Source: Armatimonadota bacterium (GTDB lineage: Bacteria; Armatimonadota; UBA5829). From it: a stretch of DNA of 42,912 nt. How positions within the stretch are numbered: the first letter of the stretch is position 1; the number at the start of each line of letters is the position of its first letter. Below are positions 32,979 to 42,568 of the stretch, piece after piece. The notes under the pieces were generated by a model, which did no database searches, was not told the DNA's origin, and worked only from the letters and a program-made list of their open reading frames with translations. The translations under genes and the position numbers were made by a program. The stretch lies in the NCBI GenBank assembly GCA_029907315.1, contig JARYME010000013.1, forward strand, positions 1-42,912. Direction: 5' to 3'.

Positions 32979-33050
32979 ATGCATAGTTGACCAGAATTAA
33001 TAATACCGCACAAGTTGCATAAGCATCCGGTATATTCTGGAGGGATTATT

Positions 33051-34061
33051 ATGGAGATGAAAAAGAGAATACTGACAGGAGACCGCCCAACCGGAAAACT
33101 GCATCTCGGGCATTACGTCGGCAGCCTGCGAAACAGAGTCAAGCTGCAGTATGACTATGATACTTTCCTCATCATAGCCGACGTGCAGGCACTCACGACA
33201 AACTGGGAGCACCCTGAGAGGCTGGCGCAGGACGTCCGCGACGTGGCCACAGACTACCTCGCGGCGGGCATTGACCCCGAGGTAGCCACCATATTCATAC
33301 AGTCAATGGTCCCTGCCATAGCAGAGCTCACGATTTTCTACTCGATGTTTGTGCCTGTAAACGTGCTGAGACACAACCCCACCATAAAGACAGAAGCAAA
33401 GCAGAAGGGCTACAGTGAACTGATGTACGGGTTCCTGGGATATCCGATCAGTCAGGCAGCGGACATTACATTCTGTAAAGCTCATTTGGTACCAGTCGGC
33501 AAGGACCAAGCGCCACATCTGGAGCTCACGCGCAAGATCGTGAGGAGATTCAATGAACTCTACGGTGAGGTACTTGTGGAGCCGGAAGGAATGTACGAGA
33601 AGCTACTGGTCGGTCTCGACGGCAACACAAAGATGTCGAAGAGCTTGGATAACGCGATATACCTTGCCGATCCGCCGGAGGAGGTTGTTCGGAAGGTGCG
33701 AATGGCGGTGACTGATCCAGCTCGAATTCACAAGAATGATCCAGGTCACCCGCATGTGTGCACAGTGTTCAAATATCACAGCGAGTTCAACCAAGAATTC
33801 GTACCCGAGTTGGAGCGCGCCTGCAAGAAGGGAGAAATCGGATGCGTGGAATGCAAAAACCGATTGGCGGCTCGCCTGAACGAGATGCTCGAACCAATCC
33901 GTGAGAGACGAGCTTACTATGAAGCGAGACAGGACTTGGTAGACGACATTTTGCAAGCTGGAACCGCCCGCGCTGTCGAGGTAGGAGAGCAGACGTTGGC
34001 CGAAGTCAAGGACGCTATGAAATGCAACTATTTCGCACGGGAGTCTGTCAGACGCGGATGA
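33051..34061 (+). CDS. trpS: Tryptophanyl-tRNA synthetase
   Basis: Charges tRNA-Trp with tryptophan. The 336-residue class I synthetase has the HIGH-equivalent in GDRPTGKLHLGHYVGSL, the KMSKS loop in GNTKMSKSLDNAIYL, and VGKDQAPHLELTR in between. The ATG at 33051 follows GGAGG by 7 nt; an upstream in-frame ATG at 33015 lacks a site. It is the first structural gene behind the attenuator, so the charging enzyme and the synthesis genes share one Trp-sensing leader. Its TGA overlaps the trpE start in ATGA. Confidence 0.96.
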   Translation: MEMKKRILTGDRPTGKLHLGHYVGSLRNRVKLQYDYDTFLIIADVQALTTNWEHPERLAQDVRDVATDYLAAGIDPEVATIFIQSMVPAIAELTIFYSMFVPVNVLRHNPTIKTEAKQKGYSELMYGFLGYPISQAADITFCKAHLVPVGKDQAPHLELTRKIVRRFNELYGEVLVEPEGMYEKLLVGLDGNTKMSKSLDNAIYLADPPEEVVRKVRMAVTDPARIHKNDPGHPHVCTVFKYHSEFNQEFVPELERACKKGEIGCVECKNRLAARLNEMLEPIRERRAYYEARQDLVDDILQAGTARAVEVGEQTLAEVKDAMKCNYFARESVRRG

Positions 34062-35599
34062 TGAACTACTATCCGGACAAAACTGAATTCAAGCGCCGCG
34101 CCAGACAAGGCGATCTGACGCCGGTGTACGCTGAGATACTTGCCGACATGGAAACGCCCGTCTCAGCGTTCAGGAAGATAACCAGAACCGGAAGAGGCGG
34201 CGGACAGGACAACAAAGGAAAGGGCTTGTACGAAGCGCCTAAGTACGCTTTTTTGTTGGAAAGCGTGGAAGGCGGAGAGCGCATAGCCAGATACTCATTC
34301 CTGGGCTGCGGCGCAGACCGGGTGATAAAGACCAAGAGCAACCTGATCGAACTGACGCGCGACGGCGAAACCCTGGTGCAAGAACTTCTGCCAGGGCAAG
34401 ACCCTCTAGATGTATTGAAATCTGAGCTGCACCGCCTGCGCTATGTTGCTGACCCTGATCTACCCAGATTCTGCGGTGGGGCAGTCGGCTTTATCGGATA
34501 CGATATGGTGCGTTTCTTCGAGAAACTTCCGGATAACGCCGTTGACGACCTAAACTTGCCGGACTGCTTTTTTGTTTTTACCGACACGCTGCTCATTTTC
34601 GACCACGTCAAACACAGGATACGTGTAGTTTGCAATGCCCGAGTTGGAAACGACCCCGACAAGTCGTACGATGAAGCCGTTGCAAAGATAGACTCGGTGG
34701 TGCAGTTACTTACAGAACCCATCGTGCCGTCAGAAAGCCGCTCGCAAGTAGCTGCCAGCCCCATCAGCAGCAACTTTACTAGACAAGACTTCGAGCGCGC
34801 GGTTCGCAAGTGCAAAGATTATATAGCTGCGGGCGACGCTATACAGATCGTTTTGTCGCAGCGATTCAAAACCGACGTGCTGGCCGACTCATTCGACGTT
34901 TACAGAGCACTCAGAAGCCTAAACCCGTCGCCCTATATGTACTATCTCAACTATGACAACATCACGCTGATCGGCTCGTCCCCCGAAATCCTTGTAACGG
35001 AAGAGCGGGGCAAGGTGACCGTTCGACCTATTGCCGGGACTCGCCGACGTGGACTCACTGAAGAAGAAGACAAACAGCTGGAACAAGAGCTGCTCAGAGA
35101 CGAAAAGGAACTGGCTGAACACATCATGCTGGTGGACCTTGGAAGAAACGATATCGGCAGAGTTTGCCAATATGGAAGCGTGCAGGTAACTGAGCTTATG
35201 ACCATTGAGCGCTACTCTCACGTGATGCACATAGTGTCGAACGTGGTCGGCCGACTGCGCGTTGACGCTGATCAATTCGACCTGCTTCGTGCCTGCTTTC
35301 CGGCTGGAACGGTCTCCGGTGCCCCCAAGGTGCGAGCGATGGAGATTATCGACGAACTTGAGCCCACCCGCCGAGGTGTGTATGCCGGATGTACAGGCTA
35401 CTTTAGCTACTCCGGCGACATGGACATGTGTATAACTATTAGGACAATTCTTATGCTGGGTAATACAGCTTACGTGCAGGCTGGTGCGGGTATAGTGGCC
35501 GATTCGGACCCGGCTCGAGAATACGATGAAACAGTAAACAAGGCAATGGCGTTGACAAAGGCTATAGAGTTAGCTCAACTAGGGCTCAGCTCACGCTAG
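34058..35599 (+). CDS. trpE: Anthranilate synthase component I
   Basis: With TrpG, makes anthranilate from chorismate, the first committed step to tryptophan. The 513 residues include YAFLLESVEGGERIARYSFLG, whose LLES is the tryptophan feedback-binding motif. They also include IQIVLSQRF, PSPYMYYLNYDNITLIGSSPEILV, PIAGTRRRG, LVDLGRNDIGRV, YSHVMHIVSNV and FPAGTVSGAPKVRAMEII, the chorismate site. Length is normal. The start ATG at 34058 overlaps the trpS stop. Confidence 0.97.
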   Translation: MMNYYPDKTEFKRRARQGDLTPVYAEILADMETPVSAFRKITRTGRGGGQDNKGKGLYEAPKYAFLLESVEGGERIARYSFLGCGADRVIKTKSNLIELTRDGETLVQELLPGQDPLDVLKSELHRLRYVADPDLPRFCGGAVGFIGYDMVRFFEKLPDNAVDDLNLPDCFFVFTDTLLIFDHVKHRIRVVCNARVGNDPDKSYDEAVAKIDSVVQLLTEPIVPSESRSQVAASPISSNFTRQDFERAVRKCKDYIAAGDAIQIVLSQRFKTDVLADSFDVYRALRSLNPSPYMYYLNYDNITLIGSSPEILVTEERGKVTVRPIAGTRRRGLTEEEDKQLEQELLRDEKELAEHIMLVDLGRNDIGRVCQYGSVQVTELMTIERYSHVMHIVSNVVGRLRVDADQFDLLRACFPAGTVSGAPKVRAMEIIDELEPTRRGVYAGCTGYFSYSGDMDMCITIRTILMLGNTAYVQAGAGIVADSDPAREYDETVNKAMALTKAIELAQLGLSSR

Positions 35600-35628
35600 A
35601 GACCAAAGGGCCAGAGGGATCTTAGACG

Positions 35629-36204
35629 ATGATAGTCGTAATCGACAACTACGACAGTTTTACCTACAACCTGGTGCAGTATTTAGGCGAGCTGGGAGAA
35701 GAAATCTCAGTATTCAGAAATGACAAGGTTGGCATATCAGACATAGAACAACTCAAGCCGAGTCACATAGTCATTTCCCCCGGGCCTTGTACTCCGAACG
35801 AAGCAGGCATATCAATCGAGGTAATCCGGCACTTTGCGGGAAAAATCCCTATACTCGGTGTATGTCTAGGACACCAATGTATTGGTCAAGCATTCGGTGG
35901 AGAAATCATCAGAGCTCCACGCCTGATGCACGGAAAGACATCACTTATCTACCACGACGGAAAAGGTATATTCCGAGGGCTTTCAAATCCATTCGAAGCT
36001 ACGCGCTACCATTCTCTCATTGTCCGAAGAGAAACACTTCCGGAATGTCTGAAGGTGACCGCGGAAACCGACCAGCGCGAGATCATGGGCTTGAGGCATC
36101 GGGATTACCCTATCGAAGGAGTGCAATTCCACCCGGAATCGATTCTCACGAGGGAGGGCAAGAGGCTACTGGCTAACTTCATCGGCAGGCCACTGGAGCC
36201 ATAA
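35629..36204 (+). CDS. trpG: Anthranilate synthase component II (glutamine amidotransferase)
   Basis: Supplies ammonia from glutamine to TrpE; in many bacteria the same protein also serves folate synthesis with PabB. The 191 residues begin [20 protein letters not shown]. They carry the oxyanion motif [12 protein letters not shown], the nucleophile Cys in [18 protein letters not shown], and the His-Glu pair in [13 protein letters not shown]. The catalytic triad is complete. It lies 29 nt behind trpE with GAGGG upstream. Confidence 0.97.
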   Translation: MIVVIDNYDSFTYNLVQYLGELGEEISVFRNDKVGISDIEQLKPSHIVISPGPCTPNEAGISIEVIRHFAGKIPILGVCLGHQCIGQAFGGEIIRAPRLMHGKTSLIYHDGKGIFRGLSNPFEATRYHSLIVRRETLPECLKVTAETDQREIMGLRHRDYPIEGVQFHPESILTREGKRLLANFIGRPLEP

Positions 36205-36248
36205 ACCTATACGGCGATTCAGAGACTTCCAGAACACGGTGATCAAAA

Positions 36249-37271
36249 GTGATTCGTGAGGCCATCAAGAAGCTAGTCGAAAAAGAAAACCTAACGCAAA
36301 CCGAAGCAGCAGCCGTAATGAGGCAGATCATGGAAGGCGAAGCCACGGCGGCCCAGATCGCTTCGTTTCTCACTGCGCTGCGCATGAAGGGAGAAACGGT
36401 GGAAGAAATCATCGGTTTCGCAGAGGTAATGCGTGAAAAGGCCGTCAAAGTCCGGCCCAAGTCAAAAGATCTGTTGGATACTTGCGGCACAGGTGGCGAC
36501 AAGCTCAACACTTTCAACATATCAACCACGGCTATGTTCGTTGCTGCCGGCGCGGGGATAAACGTTGCCAAACATGGAAATAGGGCTGCATCAAGCACCT
36601 GCGGAAGCGCAGACGTCCTTGAAGCACTCGGGGTAAACCTAAACCTATCGCCGGAACAGGTAGCTATGTGCATCGATTCAATTGGTATCGGCTTTATGTT
36701 TGCACCAGCGATGCATCCCGCGATGAAGTATGCGATAGGTCCTCGCAAAGAGATCGGTATTCGCACTGTGTTCAATGTCCTTGGACCTCTAACCAATCCC
36801 GCTGGCGCCGAGAGACAAATTATCGGAGTATTTGCTCCGGAATGGACCGAACCGCTGGCAGAAGTGCTTGCACATCTGGGCTCAAAACGCGCGATGGTTT
36901 TCCACGGCATTGCGGGTCTGGACGAAATATCTACGCTGGGAGAAACAAAGGTGAGCGAGCTTGTTGACGGAACGGTTCGCACTTACACTCTGGTGCCAGA
37001 AGACGCTGGTTTAAGTAGAGCGGAGCCGGATTCGTTGGCTCCTGAGTCAGGACAAGTAAGCGGAAACGTGCAAGCTCTTCTCGAAGTACTAAATGGCAAG
37101 AAGGGACCCAAAAGGGATATAGTACTTATGAACGCGGCAGCCGCTCTGGTAGTAGCCGAAAAGGCTGAGAATCTGCGCGAAGGCGTGGAACTTGCTCTTC
37201 GCAGCATCGACTCAGGAGCGGCAAGACAAAAGCTAGAGGATCTCAGGGACTTTTCGCAGAGGCTTGGGTGA
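36249..37271 (+). CDS. trpD: Anthranilate phosphoribosyltransferase
   Basis: Joins anthranilate to PRPP. The 340 residues have the helical N-terminal bundle (LTQTEAAAVMRQIMEGEAT), the PRPP-binding DTCGTGGDKLNTFNIST, KHGNRAASSTCGSADVLEALG and GIGFMFAPAMHPAMKY, then RTVFNVLGPLTNPAGA; all are standard. It starts with GTG at 36249 behind a weak GGTGA, 44 nt after trpG. The stop overlaps or adjoins the trpC start. Confidence 0.97.
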   Translation: MIREAIKKLVEKENLTQTEAAAVMRQIMEGEATAAQIASFLTALRMKGETVEEIIGFAEVMREKAVKVRPKSKDLLDTCGTGGDKLNTFNISTTAMFVAAGAGINVAKHGNRAASSTCGSADVLEALGVNLNLSPEQVAMCIDSIGIGFMFAPAMHPAMKYAIGPRKEIGIRTVFNVLGPLTNPAGAERQIIGVFAPEWTEPLAEVLAHLGSKRAMVFHGIAGLDEISTLGETKVSELVDGTVRTYTLVPEDAGLSRAEPDSLAPESGQVSGNVQALLEVLNGKKGPKRDIVLMNAAAALVVAEKAENLREGVELALRSIDSGAARQKLEDLRDFSQRLG

Positions 37272-37272
37272 A

Positions 37273-38052
37273 TTGATTCTAGAAAGGATTCTGCAAGCAA
37301 AACGACGAGAGGTTGTATGTCGAAAATCGGAGATCGCGGTCGGCGAGCTGAAATCGCGAATGTGGGACGCGCCACCTCCGCTGGACTTTGCCAAACGCCT
37401 TGTGAGAGATTCTGGTGGCATCCCTGCTGTGATAGCGGAGATAAAGCGGGCATCGCCGTCGAAAGGATCTATTCGGCCCAACCTGGATCCGGCCCAGACC
37501 GCTATTAGCTACGAAGCATCGGGAGCAGCCGCAGTTTCAGTATTAACGGATGAGCAGTTCTTCCGTGGTTCGCTGCAAGATTTGAAAGCGATAAAAGAGT
37601 CCGTTCGGATCCCTGTGCTCCGGAAAGATTTCATCTTGGATGAATACCAGGTATATGAGTCGCGAGCTGCAGGAGCAGATGCTATTCTTCTAATAGCCGC
37701 AGCTCTTGATCAAGAGACGCTGAAGCGTCTTATGAACCTGGCCTCAGAGATTGGACTACAGTACATCGTGGAAGTTCACAACGAATCAGAACTTCAGACT
37801 GCAATTGAGGTTGGAGCACCGATTATAGGCATAAACAATCGTGACCTTCGCACGTTTGAAGTCTCGTTGGACGTGACAGCTCGCCTGCTGCCGATGATAC
37901 CCCGCGCAAGAAAGATCAGTGAAAGCGGTATTTCATCGCGCCACGATCTTGAGTATCTCGGAAGTCTAGGTGCGGATGCAGTATTGATAGGCGAAGCCCT
38001 AATGGTTCATGCAGACCCAGCGGAAAAGTTAAGGGAACTGTTGTCGCCATGA
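37273..38052 (+). CDS. trpC: Indole-3-glycerol phosphate synthase
   Basis: Closes the indole ring from CdRP. The 259 residues have AEIKRASPSKGSIRPNLDP, SVLTDEQFFRGSLQDLKAIK, PVLRKDFILDEYQVYESRAAGAD, INNRDLRTFEVSLD and SESGISSRHDL, all conserved in TrpC. The TTG at 37273 gives the family-like start ILERILQAKRREVV; another TTG at 37264 inside the trpD end is possible. It overlaps trpF in ATGA. Confidence 0.96.
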   Translation: MILERILQAKRREVVCRKSEIAVGELKSRMWDAPPPLDFAKRLVRDSGGIPAVIAEIKRASPSKGSIRPNLDPAQTAISYEASGAAAVSVLTDEQFFRGSLQDLKAIKESVRIPVLRKDFILDEYQVYESRAAGADAILLIAAALDQETLKRLMNLASEIGLQYIVEVHNESELQTAIEVGAPIIGINNRDLRTFEVSLDVTARLLPMIPRARKISESGISSRHDLEYLGSLGADAVLIGEALMVHADPAEKLRELLSP

Positions 38053-38675
38053 CCCTCATCAAAATCTGCGGCATAACAAACGTGCAGGACGCACTTGCGG
38101 CGGTCGAACTGGGTGCTCATTTTCTGGGTTTCGTCTTTTCGGAAAGTCCGCGAAGGGCCGAACCGTCGACCGTAAAACACATTCGACGCATAATCGGAGG
38201 CGACGCTAAGATTGTAGGCGTATTCACAGAAGAAGCAAACTGGGTGATTGAAACGATAGAATCTTGTGAGTTGGACTTCGCTCAGCTTCACGGGAACCAA
38301 AGTGAAGAGTTTGCACAGCGCATCGGGCCTGAACGTGTGATAAGAGCTGTGAGGGTGAAAAGTGAGCGGACGATTGCGAATCTCGAGCTCTTTCCGAATG
38401 CTGCATTTTACTTGCTTGACTCATATCGCGAGGGATTAGCGGGCGGCACGGGAGAGACGTTTGACTGGGATCTCGCAGTAAAGGCGAAGGTACACGGAAA
38501 ACCGATAGTGCTCTCAGGGGGATTAAACCCCGCTAACGTATACAAGGCGGTCATGCAGGTTCGACCGTTCGCAGTAGACGTTGCCAGCGGCGTAGAAGAA
38601 AGTCCCGGCAAGAAGGATCGCGACAAAATGAAGGAGTTCATCGACAATGTCAAGAGAGCAGACGCAAGTTCCTGA
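38049..38675 (+). CDS. trpF: Phosphoribosylanthranilate isomerase
   Basis: Isomerises PRA to CdRP, the substrate of TrpC. The 208 residues start [22 protein letters not shown] with the catalytic Cys in KICGIT. They continue with [44 protein letters not shown] and the catalytic Asp in [17 protein letters not shown]. It is a separate gene, not fused to trpC. It overlaps trpB by 29 bases. Confidence 0.97.
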   Translation: MTLIKICGITNVQDALAAVELGAHFLGFVFSESPRRAEPSTVKHIRRIIGGDAKIVGVFTEEANWVIETIESCELDFAQLHGNQSEEFAQRIGPERVIRAVRVKSERTIANLELFPNAAFYLLDSYREGLAGGTGETFDWDLAVKAKVHGKPIVLSGGLNPANVYKAVMQVRPFAVDVASGVEESPGKKDRDKMKEFIDNVKRADASS

Positions 38676-39852
38676 CGCACTTGGGCATTTCGGCCTGTAC
38701 GGAGGCAGATACGTTCCGGAAACGCTGATACCCGCTCTAGAAGAGCTCACCACTGCCTACGAAAAGTACAAGAAAGATCCGGACTTCATCGCAGAGCTGG
38801 AATCCTACCTTCGGGACTATGTGGGTCGCCCCACCCCACTGTACTTTGCAAAACGTCTCACCGAAGAACTTGGTGGCGCAAAGGTCTACCTCAAACGTGA
38901 AGACTTGTGCCATACGGGTGCGCACAAGCTCAACAACGTTATGGGGCAAATACTGCTAGCTCGGCGAATGGGCAAGCCAAGGATAATCGCTGAAACTGGA
39001 GCCGGGCAGCATGGCGTTGCCACAGCCACAGCGTGTGCTTTGTTCGGTCTGAAGTGCTGCGTCTATATGGGCACCGAAGACATGGAAAGGCAAGCTCTGA
39101 ATGTGTTTCGTATGAGACTCCTGGGGGCGGAGGTGATACCCGTGGACTCCGGAACACGCACTTTGAAAGATGCGACCAGCGAAGCAATCCGAGACTGGGT
39201 AACGAACGTACGCGACACGCATTATATAATCGGTTCCGTGGTGGGCCCTCATCCATACCCGATGATGGTTCGCGACTTCCAGTCTGTGATTGGACGAGAG
39301 ACCAAAGAGCAAATTCTCAAGCGAGAAGGACGACTGCCGGACTACATTATCGCCTGCGTTGGAGGTGGCTCGAACGCGATGGGAATATTCTATCCGTTCA
39401 TTGATGAGCCGCAGGTGCGATTCATTGGCGTCGAAGCCGCTGGGGAAGGTATTGATACAAACAGACACTGCGCGACACTGGGCAAGGGCAGGCCGGGCGT
39501 ACTGCACGGTTCTATGAGCTACCTTTTGCAGAACGAAGATGGCCAGGTGCAGTTGACACACTCGATTTCGGCAGGCTTAGACTACCCCGGGGTAGGACCT
39601 GAACATAGCTTTCTCAAAGATACGGGGCGGGCAACATACGTAAGCGTTACAGACGCCGAAGCTCTGGACGCATTTTGCTTGCTCTCCAGAGTGGAGGGCA
39701 TTATACCCGCACTTGAACCGGCACATGCCATTGCCTACGCTGCAAAGTTTGTGCCTACGCTTGACAAGGACAAGATAGTAATCATATGCCTATCCGGTCG
39801 AGGAGACAAAGACGTACATACTGCAGCTAAACACTTGGGGGTGTCCTTGTGA
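38647..39852 (+). CDS. trpB: Tryptophan synthase beta chain
   Basis: Condenses indole and serine to tryptophan with PLP. The 401 residues are of the TrpB1 type: [44 protein letters not shown] with the PLP lysine, [17 protein letters not shown], the phosphate-binding [10 protein letters not shown] and [20 protein letters not shown]. The ATG at 38647 lies 10 nt after AAGGAG inside trpF. The stop overlaps the trpA start in GTGA, as usual for the two subunits. Confidence 0.98.
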   Translation: MSREQTQVPDALGHFGLYGGRYVPETLIPALEELTTAYEKYKKDPDFIAELESYLRDYVGRPTPLYFAKRLTEELGGAKVYLKREDLCHTGAHKLNNVMGQILLARRMGKPRIIAETGAGQHGVATATACALFGLKCCVYMGTEDMERQALNVFRMRLLGAEVIPVDSGTRTLKDATSEAIRDWVTNVRDTHYIIGSVVGPHPYPMMVRDFQSVIGRETKEQILKREGRLPDYIIACVGGGSNAMGIFYPFIDEPQVRFIGVEAAGEGIDTNRHCATLGKGRPGVLHGSMSYLLQNEDGQVQLTHSISAGLDYPGVGPEHSFLKDTGRATYVSVTDAEALDAFCLLSRVEGIIPALEPAHAIAYAAKFVPTLDKDKIVIICLSGRGDKDVHTAAKHLGVSL

Positions 39853-40664
39853 GTTTGACCAGGTTAGAACGAGTTTTCGGTGCTGAAGCACCGTCCAATT
39901 GTCGAATTGGGCGTCCTGCATATCGAAAAGCCCTGATTTGCTTTCTTACTTGTGGCGACCCCGATTTGAACTGCACCATCGACCTTGTAAAAGCAGTCGC
40001 CGCTGCCGGTGCTGACATAGTTGAGTTGGGAATACCTTTTTCAGATCCTTTAGCGGACGGCCCTACCATCCAATCTTCGAGCTACCGAGCACTTCAAGCA
40101 GGAACAACGGTTTCTGATGTGATCAAGTGTGTCGAGGCGATACGAGAAGCTTCGGAAGTGCCGTTGGTATTGATGACATACTTTAACCCCGTATATAACT
40201 ACGGTCTCGAACGGTTTGCGAATGATGCAGCGTCTGCAGGCGCAGATGGGGTAATTATGACAGACCTACCCATAGAGGAAATTGCACAGTGGAAATCTGT
40301 TGCCGACACTGCAGAGCTGGCAACAGTACTGCTGGTTGCGCCAACCAGTACGAAGGAAAGGATAGAACGAATAGCTAAGATGGCGAGTGGGTTCATATAT
40401 TGTGTTTCTAGGACCGGCGTAACCGGGGCTGGAGACACGCTGCCTGGGGAGGTCGTTGAATTAGTAAACCGCACTAAATCGGTAACCGACCTGCCTGTTG
40501 TAGTCGGGTTCGGAATTTCCAAACCTGAACACGTGAATAAAGTTCTGCAGTATGCAGACGGTGCAGTGGTCGGCAGCGCTTTGGTAGACTTGATAGCACG
40601 GCATCATCATACAGGCGATGTGCTTGAACGAGTGTCGGAGTTCGTTCGGTCGCTCAAGGGGTAG
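39849..40664 (+). CDS. trpA: Tryptophan synthase alpha chain
   Basis: Releases indole from indole-glycerol phosphate and channels it to TrpB. The 271 residues include [14 protein letters not shown], the catalytic Glu in [36 protein letters not shown], the Asp in [25 protein letters not shown] and [13 protein letters not shown]. The N-terminus carries about 12 extra residues between the first helix and the first strand ([15 protein letters not shown]) compared with usual TrpA. It starts with GTG. Confidence 0.97.
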   Translation: MSLTRLERVFGAEAPSNCRIGRPAYRKALICFLTCGDPDLNCTIDLVKAVAAAGADIVELGIPFSDPLADGPTIQSSSYRALQAGTTVSDVIKCVEAIREASEVPLVLMTYFNPVYNYGLERFANDAASAGADGVIMTDLPIEEIAQWKSVADTAELATVLLVAPTSTKERIERIAKMASGFIYCVSRTGVTGAGDTLPGEVVELVNRTKSVTDLPVVVGFGISKPEHVNKVLQYADGAVVGSALVDLIARHHHTGDVLERVSEFVRSLKG

Positions 40665-40670
40665 GTCTGG

Positions 40671-41393
40671 ATGTTCACCAAAGAACAATTCGCTAAGCTG
40701 ATGGATTCTACTCTGCTGAAGCCGACAGCAACAAAAGAAGACATCATAAGGCTGTGCGAAGAAGCAATACACTATCACTTTGCGACGGTAGTTGTATTTC
40801 CGTACTGGCTGCCCCTTGCGCGCCGCGTGCTGCAAGGATCAGATGTGAAGCCTGCGACTGTGGTTGGCTTTCCATTCGGTGCGAACTCTAAAGCGGTCAA
40901 ACTTTACGAGGCCCGGAACGCAGTCAGCAACGGAGCCAAGGAACTGGATGTCGTTATCAACATTTCGGCCCTTAAGTCCGGAGAGCGCGGGGTCGTCGAG
41001 AGCGAGGTTAGAGAGATCGTAGACACTGCCCGGCTTACAGGAATGACCCAGGACGCCAAGGGCACAGTGGTAAAGTTCATTATTGAGTGCTACTACCTCA
41101 CAGACGACGAAAAGAAGATAGCCTGCGAAATCATACGCGATGCGGGAGCCGACTTTGTAAAGACATCAACCGGCACTGCTCCCGGAGGAGCAACAGTAGA
41201 AGATATACGCCTTATAAGAAACATAGTAGGTCCTGATATGGGCGTGAAGGCCGCTGGAGGAATTCGAACTACAGAGCAGGCAATGGAGATGTTGGATGCC
41301 GGTGCCAGCAGGATAGGAACGTCCAGCGCGGCTGCCATTGTTGAGGGATACGTGCCGGAAGACTATCTTGAGAGTGCAGGCAGGCGCAAATAA
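40671..41393 (+). CDS. deoC: Deoxyribose-phosphate aldolase
   Basis: Splits 2-deoxyribose 5-phosphate to glyceraldehyde 3-phosphate and acetaldehyde in deoxynucleoside breakdown. The 240 residues have LMDSTLLKPTATKEDI, VVGFPFGANSKAVKLYEA, the Asp of AKELDVVINI, the Schiff-base Lys in ADFVKTSTGTAPGGAT and the second Lys in GVKAAGGIRT. It begins only 6 nt after trpA, so it is part of the trp transcript although its pathway is unrelated. Confidence 0.96.
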   Translation: MFTKEQFAKLMDSTLLKPTATKEDIIRLCEEAIHYHFATVVVFPYWLPLARRVLQGSDVKPATVVGFPFGANSKAVKLYEARNAVSNGAKELDVVINISALKSGERGVVESEVREIVDTARLTGMTQDAKGTVVKFIIECYYLTDDEKKIACEIIRDAGADFVKTSTGTAPGGATVEDIRLIRNIVGPDMGVKAAGGIRTTEQAMEMLDAGASRIGTSSAAAIVEGYVPEDYLESAGRRK

Positions 41394-41474
41394 CCCGATA
41401 GTTTTAGAAGGCGACTCCGGAATTGTCGTTCGAGTACCCCATAGTGCAGAATGCGATCGGTCTACTCAACCGCG

Positions 41475-42248
41475 ATGAAGACCTACGTTAACCCTGGCAT
41501 CGTTATCCGCAGAATCGACCTCGGCGAGAAGGATAGGATTCTCACCATATATACCAAGGACTATGGAAAGCTGTCAGCTGTAGCGAAAGGCTGCCGAAGA
41601 CCTGGTAGCAAACTGGCTGGACCCAGTGAACCATTCGTCTACAGCAAAATGATGTTCGCTTGCGGCAGAGACCTAGATATTCTAACCCAGGCAGACGTTC
41701 GCGAATCATTCCCCAATATCAGAAGCTGTATAACGACGACTGCGCACGCAATATACTTGCTGGAGCTTATCGATAAGTTCAGTGAAGATAGGCAACCGAA
41801 CGCAGAGCTTTTTGATATTCTCTTGAGTGGTCTGTATATGCTCGAAGGAGGAACCGACCCCGAACTCACGGCGCGTTACTTTGAGCTGCAACTTCTTAGA
41901 ACTCTCGGTTACGAACCTCACTTCGAAGCTTGTTTGCGTTGTGGGAACTTGCCACGATCGGGGCTGGTCGTCTTCAGTCCCTCACTCGGAGGGGTTCAAT
42001 GTCAGCTTTGCGGGGCTCTGCCGAGCGATGGTATGTTGGTACCGGTTGCGCTAATCTCGTACGTCAAAGCCCTCAAAACGGCGGAACCGAATCGCATTCG
42101 TGAACTGCAGTTCCCTGCAGGAGCGCGTCGGGATCTAGCGCGCGTCCTGAAATGGCACATCAGATACCGATTGGACAGCGATTTGAAAAGCACCGCATTC
42201 CTGCGGGAATCACAGTCCAACACAGCACCCCAAGTAAGCCCAAGATGA
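41475..42248 (+). CDS. recO: DNA repair protein RecO
   Basis: Loads RecA on gapped DNA together with RecR. The 257 residues have the N-terminal OB fold (TYVNPGIVIRRIDLGEKDRILTIYTKDYG, then LSAVAKGCRRPGSKLAG), a helical middle and the zinc site CLRCG ... CQLCG. The ATG at 41475 gives the family-like start; an in-frame ATG at 41451 would add eight residues and neither has a clear ribosome binding site. It follows deoC by 81 nt. Confidence 0.93.
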   Translation: MKTYVNPGIVIRRIDLGEKDRILTIYTKDYGKLSAVAKGCRRPGSKLAGPSEPFVYSKMMFACGRDLDILTQADVRESFPNIRSCITTTAHAIYLLELIDKFSEDRQPNAELFDILLSGLYMLEGGTDPELTARYFELQLLRTLGYEPHFEACLRCGNLPRSGLVVFSPSLGGVQCQLCGALPSDGMLVPVALISYVKALKTAEPNRIRELQFPAGARRDLARVLKWHIRYRLDSDLKSTAFLRESQSNTAPQVSPR

Positions 42249-42568
42249 ATCTGCAGGAAGCTCAAGCGAGGTTTGGGAACAACTCGTACTTATAAGGGGT
42301 CTAGTAAATGTGGGGCGAATGGGGATTTGCAGCACCGTGTTGACAGCCGATAGTCGCTGTGCTAGTATAGCCGTTAACTCGAGATGTACGACTTTCACTG
42401 AGACTCCCATTCAGGATTCAAGATACCGAGAATAATCTTCGGAAGAAGGGGTGGTGCAGCAGGTTAGTAAGTAGGGTTGCAGTTCGGTTTAGCTTCATTG
42501 TATGCTAATTCCATCTTTCCAAGACCCGCGATGCGGGAACGCAATCTCTTTGGCGAGGAGATGACTTT
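42249..42568. other. Intergenic region between recO and the prepilin gene
   Basis: No gene seen. It contains the promoter at 42340-42368, a leader of about 190 nt and a small hairpin CCCGC-GAT-GCGGG near 42524-42536. No terminator for the trp-deoC-recO transcript is recognisable. Confidence 0.5.
42340..42368 (+). promoter_or_regulatory. Promoter of the prepilin-like gene
   Basis: TTGACA (42340-42345), 17-bp spacer, TAGTAT (42363-42368), about 200 bp before the coding start. Confidence 0.6.
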
